From Phenylobacterium deserti (GTDB lineage Bacteria > Pseudomonadota > Alphaproteobacteria > Caulobacterales > Caulobacteraceae): a stretch of 64,000 nucleotides of DNA. The DNA is taken from contig NZ_QFYR01000001.1 in assembly GCF_003254705.1 (NCBI RefSeq), positions 1,674,001-1,738,000 on the forward strand, in the 5' to 3' direction. Every line of letters begins with the position of its first letter. Positions within the stretch are counted from its first letter, which is position 1. Under the pieces are notes generated by a model that saw nothing but the letters and a program-made list of their open reading frames with translations, made no database searches and had not been told where the DNA came from. Positions 7,768 to 16,521 of the stretch are shown in pieces. The position numbers and the translations under genes were made by a program.

Positions 7768-8741
7768 GCCACGCCGCCCTCTCGCCGCGTGCGCCACAGG
7801 GAGTAGAGCACGCCGCCCGCCAGCAGGACCCCTGTCACAGCCAGGGACACCGGCGCGGGGAACTTCTCCCAGCCGGCGAGCTCGGCGACGAAGACCTTGC
7901 CGCCAATGAAGATCAGCAGCAGCGCAAGGGCGTGCTTCAGGTAGGCGAAGCGCTCGTTGATCGCCGCCAGGGCGAAGTAGAGCGCCCGAAGCCCCAGGAT
8001 CGCGAAGATGTTCGACGTGAACACAATGTACGGGTCAGTCGTGATGGCGAAGATCGCCGGCACGGAGTCCACCGCGAACACCACGTCCGCCAGTTCGATC
8101 ATGATCAGGGCCAGGAACAGCGGCGTAGCGTGCAGCAGCAGCTTGCCGCTGACCGGATCGGCCTTGCGGACGAAGAACTTCACGCCCTCGAACTCGTGGG
8201 TCAGCCGCAGGTGCCCGGCCAGCCATCGGTAGACGGCGTTGTCACGTGGGTCGGTTTGCCTCTCCTTGGCGAACAGCATCTTGCCGCCTGCGAAGACCAG
8301 GAAGGCCGCGAAGATCAGCAGCACCCACTCGAAGTTGGCCACTAGGGCCGAGCCCGCGCCGATCAGGATCGCCCGAAGAACGATGACGCCCAGGATGCCC
8401 CAAAACAGCACCCGGTGCTGGTAGGCGGGCGGCACGGCGAAGGCGGCGAAGATGGTCGCGATGACGAAAATGTTGTCCATCGCCAGGCTTTTCTCGATCA
8501 GAAAGCCTGTGACGTACTCGATCCCGGACTGCCGCCCGAGTTGGCTCCAGACCCAGACGCCGAACAGCAGTCCGATGGCGATGTAGCCGCCGGACAGCAG
8601 CAGGCTTTCACGGACGCCGATGACCTTGGTCTTCCGGTGCAGGACGCCAAGGTCGAGGGCCAGCAACGTCACCACCACGCCCAGGAAGACGGCCCACATC
8701 CAGACCGGCTTGCCCAGGGCGTCTTGCAGCAACAGGTCCAT
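7752..8741 (-). CDS. TerC/Alx family integral membrane protein
   Basis: This 329-residue protein has about nine hydrophobic segments and the TerC marks: LDLGVLHRK near residue 30, EKSLAMDNIFVIATIF near 85, and ELADVVFAVDSVPAIFAIT near 215, where the acidic residues line the presumed metal path. TerC/Alx proteins are linked to manganese homeostasis, metallation of exported proteins and tellurite resistance. It lies 12 bases downstream of the DUF465 gene in the same direction and is probably co-transcribed. No yybP-ykoY manganese riboswitch leader is possible in so short a gap. Confidence 0.92.
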   Translation of the reverse strand: MDLLLQDALGKPVWMWAVFLGVVVTLLALDLGVLHRKTKVIGVRESLLLSGGYIAIGLLFGVWVWSQLGRQSGIEYVTGFLIEKSLAMDNIFVIATIFAAFAVPPAYQHRVLFWGILGVIVLRAILIGAGSALVANFEWVLLIFAAFLVFAGGKMLFAKERQTDPRDNAVYRWLAGHLRLTHEFEGVKFFVRKADPVSGKLLLHATPLFLALIMIELADVVFAVDSVPAIFAITTDPYIVFTSNIFAILGLRALYFALAAINERFAYLKHALALLLIFIGGKVFVAELAGWEKFPAPVSLAVTGVLLAGGVLYSLWRTRREGGVAQPIA

Positions 8742-8753
8742 GTTCGGCTCCGC

Positions 8754-8933
8754 TTACACGCCCCAGCGGGGTTGGCCCTCGAGCCGGGCGAGCTGGTCCT
8801 TCAGCGAGAGCTTGCGGCGCTTCAACTGAAGCACCCGTTCGGAATCCGGGCGCAGGCGCGCGAGTTCGCCGCGCAGCTCCTGCTCGAGCTGTCGGTGCTT
8901 GTTGCGCAAACGATAGATGGCGATGTGTGTCAT
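8754..8933 (-). CDS. DUF465/YdcH-like small protein
   Basis: This 59-residue, strongly charged, all-helical protein begins MTHIAIYRLRNKHRQLE and ends with the family hallmark KRRKLSLKDQLARL. The start is decided by AGGAGGAGG four bases before the ATG at 8933; an upstream in-frame ATG lacks any such site. DUF465 (YdcH) proteins are short coiled-coil proteins of unknown function that are widespread in proteobacteria. It leads the transcript that includes terC and diverges from prfC. Confidence 0.9.
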   Translation of the reverse strand: MTHIAIYRLRNKHRQLEQELRGELARLRPDSERVLQLKRRKLSLKDQLARLEGQPRWGV

Positions 8934-9188
8934 GAGCCTCCTCCTGGTTAGGATGGGCGGCTCGACACCGGATCGACGCACTGGGGGGAAAGGCAATCCG
9001 GACCCGGCATCGAGCGCACCCGATGCGGTCCGACATCACGACCAGTGTCCGTTCGTGGATCTGATCGCCAGAGGGGCCCGGCCCGCCTCTAAAAGTTTGG
9101 GATCGGCTGCGGCGCTTTCAAGGCGGGTCGGTGCGCCGCATGCGCTTTTTCCTGCAACTTGCGCCGGGGACCATTATATCGGCGCGCC

Positions 9189-10823
9189 ATGAGCATCTCT
9201 TCCGCGGCGGACGCCGCCAGTCCTCGTCAAGGTCTTGCCGCCCAGGCGGCGAGACGGCGCACCTTCGCGATCATCTCGCACCCTGACGCCGGTAAGACGA
9301 CGCTGACCGAGAACCTGCTGCTGGCCGGCGGCGCCATCCGCGCCGCGGGCCAGGTCCGTGCGCGAGGCGAAAACCGGCGCACCCGCTCCGACTGGATGAA
9401 GATCGAACGCGAGCGCGGCATCTCGGTGTCGGCCTCGGTCATGACGTTCGACCACGACGGCAAGATGTTCAATCTGCTGGACACGCCGGGCCACGAAGAC
9501 TTCTCGGAAGACACCTACCGCACCCTGACCGCCGCCGATGCGGCTGTCATGGTTCTCGACGCCGCCAAGGGGATCGAGCCTCAGACCCTGAAGCTGTTCG
9601 AGGTCTGCCGCCTGCGCGACATCCCCATCGTCACCTTCATCAACAAGATGGACCGCGAGGCGCAGGACCCGATCGCCCTGCTGGACGAGATCGCCTCCAA
9701 GCTCGCTCTGGATCCCGCGCCGCTCTACTGGCCCGCCGGCTCCGGCAACCGCTTCAAGGGCATGCTGGACCTGCAACGGGACATGTTCATCCCGTTCGCC
9801 AAGAAGACCGCCGACTCCGACGGCGAACATCCCGAGCCCGTCGCCTTCCACGGCGGTAACAGCATCGCCAGCTACCTGGAAGAGGGCGAGCATCAGGAGC
9901 TCGAGGAAGGCGCCATGCTGGTGCAGGAGGCTTCCAAGCCGTTCGACCGCCAAGCCTTCCTCGAAGGACACATGACCCCGATCTTCTTCGGCTCGGCCCT
10001 GCGCCACTTCGGCGTCGACCAGCTGCTGGAAGGCATCGGCGCCTACGCCCCGCCGCCCAAGACCGTGAAGGCCGCCAAGAGCGGAGAGCCCATGGGCGTC
10101 GAGCCGGGCGACAAGGAGGTCACCGGCTTCGTGTTCAAGGTCCAGGCGAACATGGACCCCAACCACCGCGACCGGATCGCCTTCCTGAAGCTGACCTCCG
10201 GCAAGTTCAGCCGCGGCATGAAGCTGAAGGTGCAGAACACCGGCCGGCAGCTGTCGGTGAACGCCCCCATCATGTTCTTCGCCTCCGACCGGGAGCTTGC
10301 CGAGGAAGCCTTCGCGGGCGACGTGATCGGCATCCCGAACCACGGCGTGCTGCGGGTGGGCGACAGCCTCTCGGAAACCGGCACGCTGCGCTTCGCCGGT
10401 CTGCCGAACTTCGCGCCGGAAATCCTCCAGCGCGTCCGGGTCAAGGATCCGCTCAAGGCCAAGCACCTGAAGAAGGCGCTGGAAGGCCTCGCGGAAGAGG
10501 GCGTGACCCAGCTGTTCCGTCCCAACATCGGCGCCGACTTCATCGTCGGCGCGGTCGGACAGCTGCAGTTCGAGGTCATGGCCGACCGCCTGGCCAACGA
10601 ATACCAGCTCGAGGTCATCTTCGAGCCCAGCCCCTATGCGGAAGCCCGCTGGCTCGGCGGCGACAAGGCCGACGTCGAGGACTTCGCCGGCAAGCACCGC
10701 TCCGCCATGGCCACGGACATCGACGAGCAGCCGGTGTTCCTGGCCAAGTCCAGCTGGGAGATCGGCTACGTGGGCGAGCGCTACCCGAAGGTGCGTTTCG
10801 AGCGGACCAAGGAGCGCACCTGA
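9189..10823 (+). CDS. prfC: Peptide chain release factor 3
   Basis: This 544-residue translational GTPase frees RF1/RF2 from the ribosome after peptide release. The G1 loop is HPDAGKTTLTE, followed by the switch stretch RGISVSASVM, G3 DTPGHEDFSEDTYR and G4 NKMDRE. Domains II and III follow, with FVFKVQANMDP at about 305 and a C-terminal QLQFEVMADRLANEY. Length and order match RF3 rather than EF-G. The ATG at 9189 is preferred over an upstream alternative at 9159 because family similarity begins just after it. It is transcribed alone. Confidence 0.96.
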   Translation: MSISSAADAASPRQGLAAQAARRRTFAIISHPDAGKTTLTENLLLAGGAIRAAGQVRARGENRRTRSDWMKIERERGISVSASVMTFDHDGKMFNLLDTPGHEDFSEDTYRTLTAADAAVMVLDAAKGIEPQTLKLFEVCRLRDIPIVTFINKMDREAQDPIALLDEIASKLALDPAPLYWPAGSGNRFKGMLDLQRDMFIPFAKKTADSDGEHPEPVAFHGGNSIASYLEEGEHQELEEGAMLVQEASKPFDRQAFLEGHMTPIFFGSALRHFGVDQLLEGIGAYAPPPKTVKAAKSGEPMGVEPGDKEVTGFVFKVQANMDPNHRDRIAFLKLTSGKFSRGMKLKVQNTGRQLSVNAPIMFFASDRELAEEAFAGDVIGIPNHGVLRVGDSLSETGTLRFAGLPNFAPEILQRVRVKDPLKAKHLKKALEGLAEEGVTQLFRPNIGADFIVGAVGQLQFEVMADRLANEYQLEVIFEPSPYAEARWLGGDKADVEDFAGKHRSAMATDIDEQPVFLAKSSWEIGYVGERYPKVRFERTKERT

Positions 10824-10937
10824 TTCCCGCCTGACGCTCTGAAGGGGCTTGCCGCCACACGCAGCAGGTCTCTTGAGGCGGGGACTCTCGCGGAACGAGA
10901 CTTCCGCTTGCGCTTTATTGTGGATGGTAAGCTGTTG

Positions 10938-10970
10938 TTAACCATACACAAGAAGTTAATGACTTGTTAA
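10938..10970 (+). promoter_or_regulatory. CtrA-type binding box
   Basis: A perfect TTAA-N7-TTAA full site (spacer TGACTTG) occupies 10956-10970, with an extra TTAAC half-site at 10938. This is the established CtrA recognition pattern in Caulobacterales. It sits about 87 bases before the ATG at 11057, a normal position for activation or repression of that gene. Confidence 0.65.
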
Positions 10971-11056
10971 AGTCCTCGGCTCCGGCTTTGCTCAAAGCGT
11001 TCATGGCCCAAGCGGACCGTCTCATCCTGGGACGTTCGTGGTTGGGGAGGGGCGCT

Positions 11057-12439
11057 ATGTTCGAGCTGGGTCGAGAGCTGAAGCGACTTCTGGGTACGGA
11101 CCGTGGTTCGGCCCTGCAGGACGGCCTGACGGGTGGGGACCCCGCCCTGCTTGAACTGCTCGACTACAAGCTGCTCCTGGAAGAGGCCCGCAGCGCGGAC
11201 GCCGCCTCCGGCCGCACGGGCGCTCGCGACAAGCCCGCCCGCCGCCTGGAAGCCGCCGTTGTCTGGCGCGAGGCTGCTCGCCGCTCCGGCGACGCCGCCC
11301 TTCTGCGCAAGGCCGCCAGCGCCGCTGAGATGGCTGCTGAGGGCTATGATCCGACCCGCCGCTCCGACGGCTGGGCTCGCGCCCGCACCGAACAGGCCTA
11401 CTGCGCTCTTCTCGGCGCCGAGCTCTTCGGTGACGAAGGCCTGAACGCCGCCGCCGAGGTGGCTTTCCGCGACGCCCGCACCGCCGCCCGCGCCGGAGTC
11501 GCCGCGGCAATGGCCGACGTGGGCCTCGCCATCGTACAGGGCCGTCAGCATCTCGCCGCCGGTGACGCGGCCCAGGCACGCATCTGCGCGGACGCCTTCG
11601 CTATGCCCGCCGCGGCCCTGGACGCCATCGCCCGCCGCAACACCGCCGCCCGGCCGCTCGCCGCCGAAGCGCGCATCGCCCGCGCCGACCTGCTGTGCGG
11701 CTGGGGCGCACGCCTCAAGGACGAAAGCCTGGTGCGCATGGCGCTGGACGACGCCGCAGGCGCGGCGCGTCGTCTGAACCTCGCTTACGAGCCGATCAGC
11801 TGGGCGCGGGCCGAGATGATCCGGGGCGAGGCCCTGACCCTTTGGGGCGAGCTGACGGGCGACATCGACGCCATCGCCGCCGCCGCAGCAGCCCTCGCCG
11901 GCGCCCTGGAAGCCATCACCCGCGACCACAGCCCTCTCGACTGGGCGCGGATCCAGGTCTCGCTGGGCCAGGCTCTGCGGGCGCTGGGCGAGGCAAGCGG
12001 CGAGGAACGCGCCTTCGAGCAGGCGGTGACCTGCTTCGACCGCGCCGCCCTGATCCTGAAAGAAGCGCCGACCTCGCCGCTGCGCGGGGTGGCCGCCGGC
12101 GCCCGGGCCATGTGCCTTGCCCGCTCGGCCGAGCTGACCGGCGACCTCGCTGTGCTCGACGCCGCCGAAGCGGCCATGAAGATCGAGCTGTCGAAGCTGC
12201 AGGCCCGCCGCGACCCGGTGGGCTGGGCGCTGGCCCAGACCCATCTGGCCCGGCTCTACGAAGCGCGCATCGACATCACCGGCCACGATCGTGGCGAGCG
12301 CGCCGCGGCCGTCACCGCCCTCGACGCGGCGCTCGACGTCTTCGCTGAGCAAGGCCTCCACTCCATGAGCGTCATCGCCAGCGACGCATTGGGCCGCCTG
12401 CGGGCCGGCTCCTCCAACCAGCCGCGCACCGCCGTCTAG
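11057..12439 (+). CDS. Helical repeat-like protein of unknown function, CtrA box upstream
   Basis: This 460-residue, Ala/Arg-rich protein has no signal peptide or membrane segment. It looks almost entirely helical, with TPR/SEL1-like repeats: segments such as ARAEMIRGEALTLWGE, WARIQVSLGQALRALGE and WALAQTHLARLYEAR recur roughly every 50 residues in the second half. It begins MFELGRELKRLLG. The start at 11057 is supported by GGGGAGGGG just upstream and by the CtrA box, which would otherwise lie inside the gene. The function is unknown; CtrA control would suggest a role in polarity, motility or cell cycle (inference). Confidence 0.8.
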   Translation: MFELGRELKRLLGTDRGSALQDGLTGGDPALLELLDYKLLLEEARSADAASGRTGARDKPARRLEAAVVWREAARRSGDAALLRKAASAAEMAAEGYDPTRRSDGWARARTEQAYCALLGAELFGDEGLNAAAEVAFRDARTAARAGVAAAMADVGLAIVQGRQHLAAGDAAQARICADAFAMPAAALDAIARRNTAARPLAAEARIARADLLCGWGARLKDESLVRMALDDAAGAARRLNLAYEPISWARAEMIRGEALTLWGELTGDIDAIAAAAAALAGALEAITRDHSPLDWARIQVSLGQALRALGEASGEERAFEQAVTCFDRAALILKEAPTSPLRGVAAGARAMCLARSAELTGDLAVLDAAEAAMKIELSKLQARRDPVGWALAQTHLARLYEARIDITGHDRGERAAAVTALDAALDVFAEQGLHSMSVIASDALGRLRAGSSNQPRTAV

Positions 12440-12508
12440 CTGGCGCGGAAGAGCGCTTCTCAACTCACAGTGGCGCTGCCACACTCTCTGCGTATGTGGA
12501 GGTGTGAG

Positions 12509-13543
12509 ATGCGTTGGGTTCTGGCTCTTGGGGTGTCTGCGGCGGCGCTTGGCGTGGTCTCGGCCTTCGCTCAGCCAAGCATTGTCGATCCGACATGGCT
12601 TCGCCGGCCAGGTCCGAACGACCTGCGCGCCGCTTGGCCGAAGGGTGCGCTCGAAAAACGCCTCGAGGGGCGGGCGCTGATCGGCTGCGTGGTCACCGCG
12701 CAGGGAACGCTGACCCAATGTCAGGTGCTGGAGGAAACGCCCGCCGGCTCAGGGTTTGGTGGCGCGGCGCTTTCCCTGACCCCGCAGTTCCTGATGAAGC
12801 CTGCAACGCAGGATGGGCGACCCGTGGAAGGCGGTCGCGTCCGCATCCCGATCCAGTTCGATCTGCCCAGCGGCGTGGGCGCCCAGTACACGAAGGTTGC
12901 GCGCGTGATCACCAACGTGCCGTGGATCGACGCCCCAAGCTTCGACGACGTGCTGGCGGCTTACCCGAAGGGCGCCGCGGAACGCGGCGTGGGCGGGCGG
13001 GCGACGCTCAGTTGCACCTACACGCCGGCCGGCCGTCTCCGCGACTGCCGCGGCGCGAACGAGCAGCCGGAGTTGCAGGGCTTCGCCGCCGCCGCCATGC
13101 GCCTCGCGCCGAAGTTCCGCGGGCCGCCGTTGGAGGGAGACAACGCCCGCCAGCCCACCAGGACCGAGTTCGTCGTGGCGTTCGCGCCGGAAACGCTGAA
13201 AGGCGTGCGCACCGTCGGCAAGCCGTCCTGGACGGGCCGTCCGACTGTGGAGCAGTTCCGCGCCAGCTATCCCGACGCCGCCATAAAGGCGGGGGTGAAT
13301 CAGGCCCGCGTGGTGCTCAGGTGCAAGGTGGAGGCGCAGGGGCGGCTCGGCGGCTGCCGACCCGAGAGTGAAGAGCCCGCCGGCTATGGCTTCGGGCAGG
13401 CGGCGGCCAGCCTTGCGCCGACGTTCAGGGTGTCTGCCTGGACGGCCGAAGGCCTGCCCACCGTCGGCAGCGAAGTGGCAGCCCCTATCCGCTACGACCT
13501 GCAGGCCCTCGCCGCGGCGTCAGCTCCGGCCGCCAGGCCCTAG
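12509..13543 (+). CDS. Secreted protein with three TonB C-terminal-like repeats
   Basis: The 344-residue protein starts with a signal peptide (MRWVLALGVSAAALGVVSAFA, cleaved near 21-22) and then carries three copies of a TonB-C-like unit at about 28-118, 139-225 and 240-330. Each unit has the form (A/V)-x-L-x-C-x10-C followed by a GF-x-x-A-A-x-x-L-x-P-x-F helix region. The Cys pairs at 60/71, 169/180 and 272/283 keep the same spacing. There is no N-terminal TonB membrane anchor or Pro-rich linker, so it is probably a periplasmic binding protein rather than an energy transducer. GGAGGTGTGAG precedes the ATG at 12509. Its stop overlaps the convergent permease gene by four bases. Confidence 0.82.
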   Translation: MRWVLALGVSAAALGVVSAFAQPSIVDPTWLRRPGPNDLRAAWPKGALEKRLEGRALIGCVVTAQGTLTQCQVLEETPAGSGFGGAALSLTPQFLMKPATQDGRPVEGGRVRIPIQFDLPSGVGAQYTKVARVITNVPWIDAPSFDDVLAAYPKGAAERGVGGRATLSCTYTPAGRLRDCRGANEQPELQGFAAAAMRLAPKFRGPPLEGDNARQPTRTEFVVAFAPETLKGVRTVGKPSWTGRPTVEQFRASYPDAAIKAGVNQARVVLRCKVEAQGRLGGCRPESEEPAGYGFGQAAASLAPTFRVSAWTAEGLPTVGSEVAAPIRYDLQALAAASAPAARP

Positions 13544-14307
13544 CGGCCGCGCCACCAGCGAAGCGCGCCCTTCTCCGCCGCATCCAGGGCGGCGTGCAGC
13601 ACTGCGCCCAACAGTCCAAGGATGACGAGCGCCGCGAACATGCGGGCTGTCTGCAGCCGGTTGCCCGCTTCCAGAATCCGCCAGGCCAGGCCCTGTGCGC
13701 CGCCCGATCCAGCCACGAACTCGGCGACCACCGCCCCGATCACCGCCTGACCGGCCGCCACCTTGTGGCCCTCCAGCAGGAACGGCACGGCCGAGGGCAG
13801 CCGCAGCCGCAGAAGCCGTTGCAGGCGCGAGGCTCCGTAGAGCTCGAACAATCGCTCCAGATCCGCGTCGGCCGACTTCAGTCCGGTCACCGCCCCCGAG
13901 TAGATCGGGAAGAAGGCGACGATCGCCGCCAGGCCCACGATGGCCCGCTCTGGGTGGTCGATACCCGCCCAGATCACCACCAGCGGCGCGATCGCTACGA
14001 TGGGCGTCACCTGAAGGATCACCGCCAGCGGCCGGGCGGCCCGCTCGGCCAACGGGTCCAGGGCCACCACCAGAGCCGCCGCCTGGGCAAGGAGGCTCGC
14101 CACCACCAGGGCCGCGATGGCCATGACCAGGGTGTGGCCCGCCGACGCCAGCAAGGCGCGCCAGTCCTCCGCCACCGCCTTGGCGACGGCGCTGGGCGGC
14201 GGCAGGAAATAGCTCGGAACGCCGCTCACCCGACAGCCGATCTCCCACGCGGCCAGCAGGGCGCCGATCAGCAGAAGCGGTGCGAGAAGTTCGAGGAGGC
14301 GCTTCAT
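13540..14307 (-). CDS. ABC transporter permease (SsuC/ThiX-like)
   Basis: This 255-residue permease has about six membrane segments and the cytoplasmic coupling loop with the EAA-like pattern LERLFELYGASRLQRLLRLRLPSAVPFLLEG. It belongs to the BPD_transp_1 family of nitrate/sulfonate/thiamine-precursor importers. It is last in a three-gene operon after the ATPase and the substrate-binding protein, overlapping the ATPase gene by four bases. The substrate is suggested only by the NMT1/THI5-type binding protein. Confidence 0.9.
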   Translation of the reverse strand: MKRLLELLAPLLLIGALLAAWEIGCRVSGVPSYFLPPPSAVAKAVAEDWRALLASAGHTLVMAIAALVVASLLAQAAALVVALDPLAERAARPLAVILQVTPIVAIAPLVVIWAGIDHPERAIVGLAAIVAFFPIYSGAVTGLKSADADLERLFELYGASRLQRLLRLRLPSAVPFLLEGHKVAAGQAVIGAVVAEFVAGSGGAQGLAWRILEAGNRLQTARMFAALVILGLLGAVLHAALDAAEKGALRWWRGR

Positions 14308-15041
14308 CGAGCGCCGCTCGCGGCCAGCAGGTCGGACACCGCTTCGGCTGTGGCTCGGAACCCTTCCCTGGTGCGAAAGCCGGCCGGACGGGGCAGGGGA
14401 CCGGGAACGGCGATCTCGCCAGCCAGGCGGCCCGGGCCCGGCGTCATCACCACCACGCGAGAGGCCATGTAGACCGCCTCCTCCACATTGTGGGTGACGA
14501 ACACCACCGCAGGTCCAGAGGCGGCGCAGAGCGCCAGCACGTCGTCGGCCAGGGTGCGGCGGGTGATCTCGTCCAGGGCCGCGAACGGTTCGTCCAGGAG
14601 CAGCAGGCGAGGTTCGGTGACCAGCGCCCGGGCCAGCGACACGCGCATGGCCATGCCGCCGGACAACTGCGCCGGGCGTGCGTTCTCCGCGCCGCCCAGG
14701 CCCACCCGCTGCAGGGCCTCCAGAGCTCGCGCCCGCGCTTCCGGCCGGGCGGTTCCGGCCAGTTCCAAGGGCAGGGCGGCGTTGGCCTGCGCCGACAGCC
14801 AGGGGGCCAGGGTCGGCAACTGGAAGACCACCGCCGTCTCACCCCGGCCTGCCGCCCTGTGCACCTCGCCGCTCGTCGGCGCCTCCAGCCCGGCCAGCAG
14901 GCGCAGGGCGGTGGACTTGCCGCAGCCGGACGGCCCCACCAGGGCGACGATCTCGCCGGCCGCCGCAGCCAGGCTGAAGGGACCCAGCACGCGGCCTCGG
15001 CCGCGGTATTCGACCTCGACCTCGACCAGCGCCGCGGTCAT
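14304..15041 (-). CDS. ABC transporter ATP-binding protein
   Basis: This 245-residue nucleotide-binding subunit has Walker A GPSGCGKST (residues 36-44), a Q loop VVFQLPTLAPW, the signature LSGGMAMRVSLARAL, Walker B LLLLDEPFAALDE and the H-loop VTHNVEEA. It pairs with the permease and binding protein of the same operon to drive inner-membrane uptake. It overlaps its upstream and downstream genes by four bases each, indicating translational coupling. Confidence 0.94.
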   Translation of the reverse strand: MTAALVEVEVEYRGRGRVLGPFSLAAAAGEIVALVGPSGCGKSTALRLLAGLEAPTSGEVHRAAGRGETAVVFQLPTLAPWLSAQANAALPLELAGTARPEARARALEALQRVGLGGAENARPAQLSGGMAMRVSLARALVTEPRLLLLDEPFAALDEITRRTLADDVLALCAASGPAVVFVTHNVEEAVYMASRVVVMTPGPGRLAGEIAVPGPLPRPAGFRTREGFRATAEAVSDLLAASGAR

Positions 15042-16066
15042 GGCGCTTCGGGATGACCGACGAACTGCAGGGTGTAGGCGCGGCTGAAATCCAGGCTCTT
15101 GGGATAAACGCCCTGGCTGGAGGCCACCTCGAAGAACTGCTTCCAGCGCGCGTCGCTCATGGCGCCCAAGCCATAGGTCTCGGCCTCGCCGGACTCCACC
15201 AGGCCGTACCGGCGCATCTTCTCGCGCGCCTGGTCCAGCAGGTCCTGGGTCATCTCCGGATTGTGCTTCAGGATCAGGGCGTCGCCCGCTGACGGATCGC
15301 CATGCAGGTAGTCGCGCCAGCCCTGGGCGCTGGCTTCCACGAACGCCTTCACCAGCGCCGGATTGCCGGCGATCAGCCGGTCGGGCGCCAGCACCATGTT
15401 GGCGTAGCCGGGATAGCCCTCGTCAGCCAGCAGGAACACCCGCGGCGCGACACCGCCCTGTTTCTCCAGGGTATAGGGCTCACTGGTCACATAGCCCTGC
15501 TGCACCACCCGCTTGTCGGCCAGGAACGGCGCAGGGTTGAAGTTGTACTTGCGGACCTGATCGTCGCTGAACCCGTACTTGGCCTTCAGCCAGACCCAGA
15601 ACGCCGTCACCGAGGCGTCAGCCAGCAGGATCGGCCGGCCCTTCAGGTCCGCCAGGCTCCGCAAGCCCGGGTCCGGATGGGCGATGAGCACCTGCGGGTC
15701 CTTCTGGAAGAAGGCCGCCACCGCCTTCACCGGGATCTCCTCCTGGGCGAGGTTCAGCGCGATGAAGCTGTTTGAGCCCATGCCCAGCTCGACGGCGCCC
15801 GAAGCCAGCAGCTGCGGCACGTTCACGCCCGGCCCGCCCTGCACGATCTGCACGTCCAGGCCGCGCTTGCGGTATTCGCCCGTCGCCACCGCCTGGTAGA
15901 AGCCGCCCTGCTCGGCCTGCGCCCGCCAGTCGGTGGCGAAGCGCACCGTCGCCAGTCGCGTGGTGTCAAGCTGGCCCGGCGCCGGCGCACGGTCCGAGTT
16001 GTCGCCCGGCGAGCAGGCGCACAGCACCGACGCCAGGAGCACGGCGAGACGACGCAAGGCTCTCAT
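15038..16066 (-). CDS. ABC transporter substrate-binding protein (NMT1/THI5-like)
   Basis: This 342-residue protein starts with a lipoprotein-like signal (MRALRRLAVLLASVLCAC, probable lipidated Cys near residue 18). The body is an NMT1/SsuA-like periplasmic binding fold: FATDWRAQAEQGGFYQAVATGEY near the start, GGPGVNVPQLLASGAVELGMG, and the hinge DLKGRPILLAD. Family members bind thiamine-pyrimidine precursors, taurine or sulfonates. AGGAGG four bases before the ATG at 16066 fixes the start. It is the first gene of the operon; a long structured leader lies upstream. No TPP riboswitch core (CUGAGA with a matching ACCUGAUCUGG helix) is seen there. Confidence 0.9.
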   Translation of the reverse strand: MRALRRLAVLLASVLCACSPGDNSDRAPAPGQLDTTRLATVRFATDWRAQAEQGGFYQAVATGEYRKRGLDVQIVQGGPGVNVPQLLASGAVELGMGSNSFIALNLAQEEIPVKAVAAFFQKDPQVLIAHPDPGLRSLADLKGRPILLADASVTAFWVWLKAKYGFSDDQVRKYNFNPAPFLADKRVVQQGYVTSEPYTLEKQGGVAPRVFLLADEGYPGYANMVLAPDRLIAGNPALVKAFVEASAQGWRDYLHGDPSAGDALILKHNPEMTQDLLDQAREKMRRYGLVESGEAETYGLGAMSDARWKQFFEVASSQGVYPKSLDFSRAYTLQFVGHPEAP

Positions 16067-16383
16067 GGATCCTCCTAGCCGCGGCGCAGCCGCCGCTGCC
16101 CCGAGTTGCAATACGGCCAAGCCGGAAATGCAAGAGGGCGGCGCTGCGGTTTCCCGCGGCGTCGCCCTCATTCAGATCCGTTGGGGGATCTGGTCGCCTT
16201 CAGAGGCGGCTTTGAATTCCGTTGCGGGTCGCCCCGCTCTGTTCATCGCCCCCGGTTGTCGCTTGGTGCGGGTTCCGGTTTCCCGGTTCCGTGCAGTTTG
16301 GCGTCTGTCTGCGGCTGAGGAGTTTCGGGTCCGCCGTTTCCGGCTTCTCCGTTGTCCGTCGCGCCTCAGTCCCTGTCGGCAAG

Positions 16384-16412
16384 TTGACGGTGCGCCCGAA
16401 CCCGCTATACGG
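16384..16412 (+). promoter_or_regulatory. Orphan sigma-70-type promoter
   Basis: TTGACGG, 13 bases, then GCTATACG matches the Caulobacter housekeeping pattern TTGaCgS-N10-14-GCTANAWC closely; in classical terms it is TTGACG-N16-TATACG. Transcription would begin near 16418 and run to the right, antisense into the 3' end of the ABC-F gene. No plus-strand protein gene starts downstream, so the product would be a small or antisense RNA. Confidence 0.5.
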
Positions 16413-16521
16413 CAAGCGCCGCCGACCGCCGGTATGTGGGCGAGGCGCTCAATCCTCTGTGAACCAACTGTTAACCACCTGTGGACGGCGCCGCTTTCCG
16501 CAAGCAAATCAACGCGCCGGC

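Noticed and set aside
8742..8753. yybP-ykoY (manganese) riboswitch in front of the TerC gene
   Set aside because: Only 12 bases separate it from the DUF465 gene upstream, so there is no room for the element.
10967..12718. Long minus-strand open frame across the helical-repeat gene
   Set aside because: No motif or ribosome site; the plus-strand gene has a good start and CtrA box.
16067..16260. TPP riboswitch upstream of the NMT1/THI5-like importer operon
   Set aside because: The leader is structured, but on the minus strand I cannot find the CUGAGA loop followed by the conserved ACCUGAUCUGG helix in the right order.
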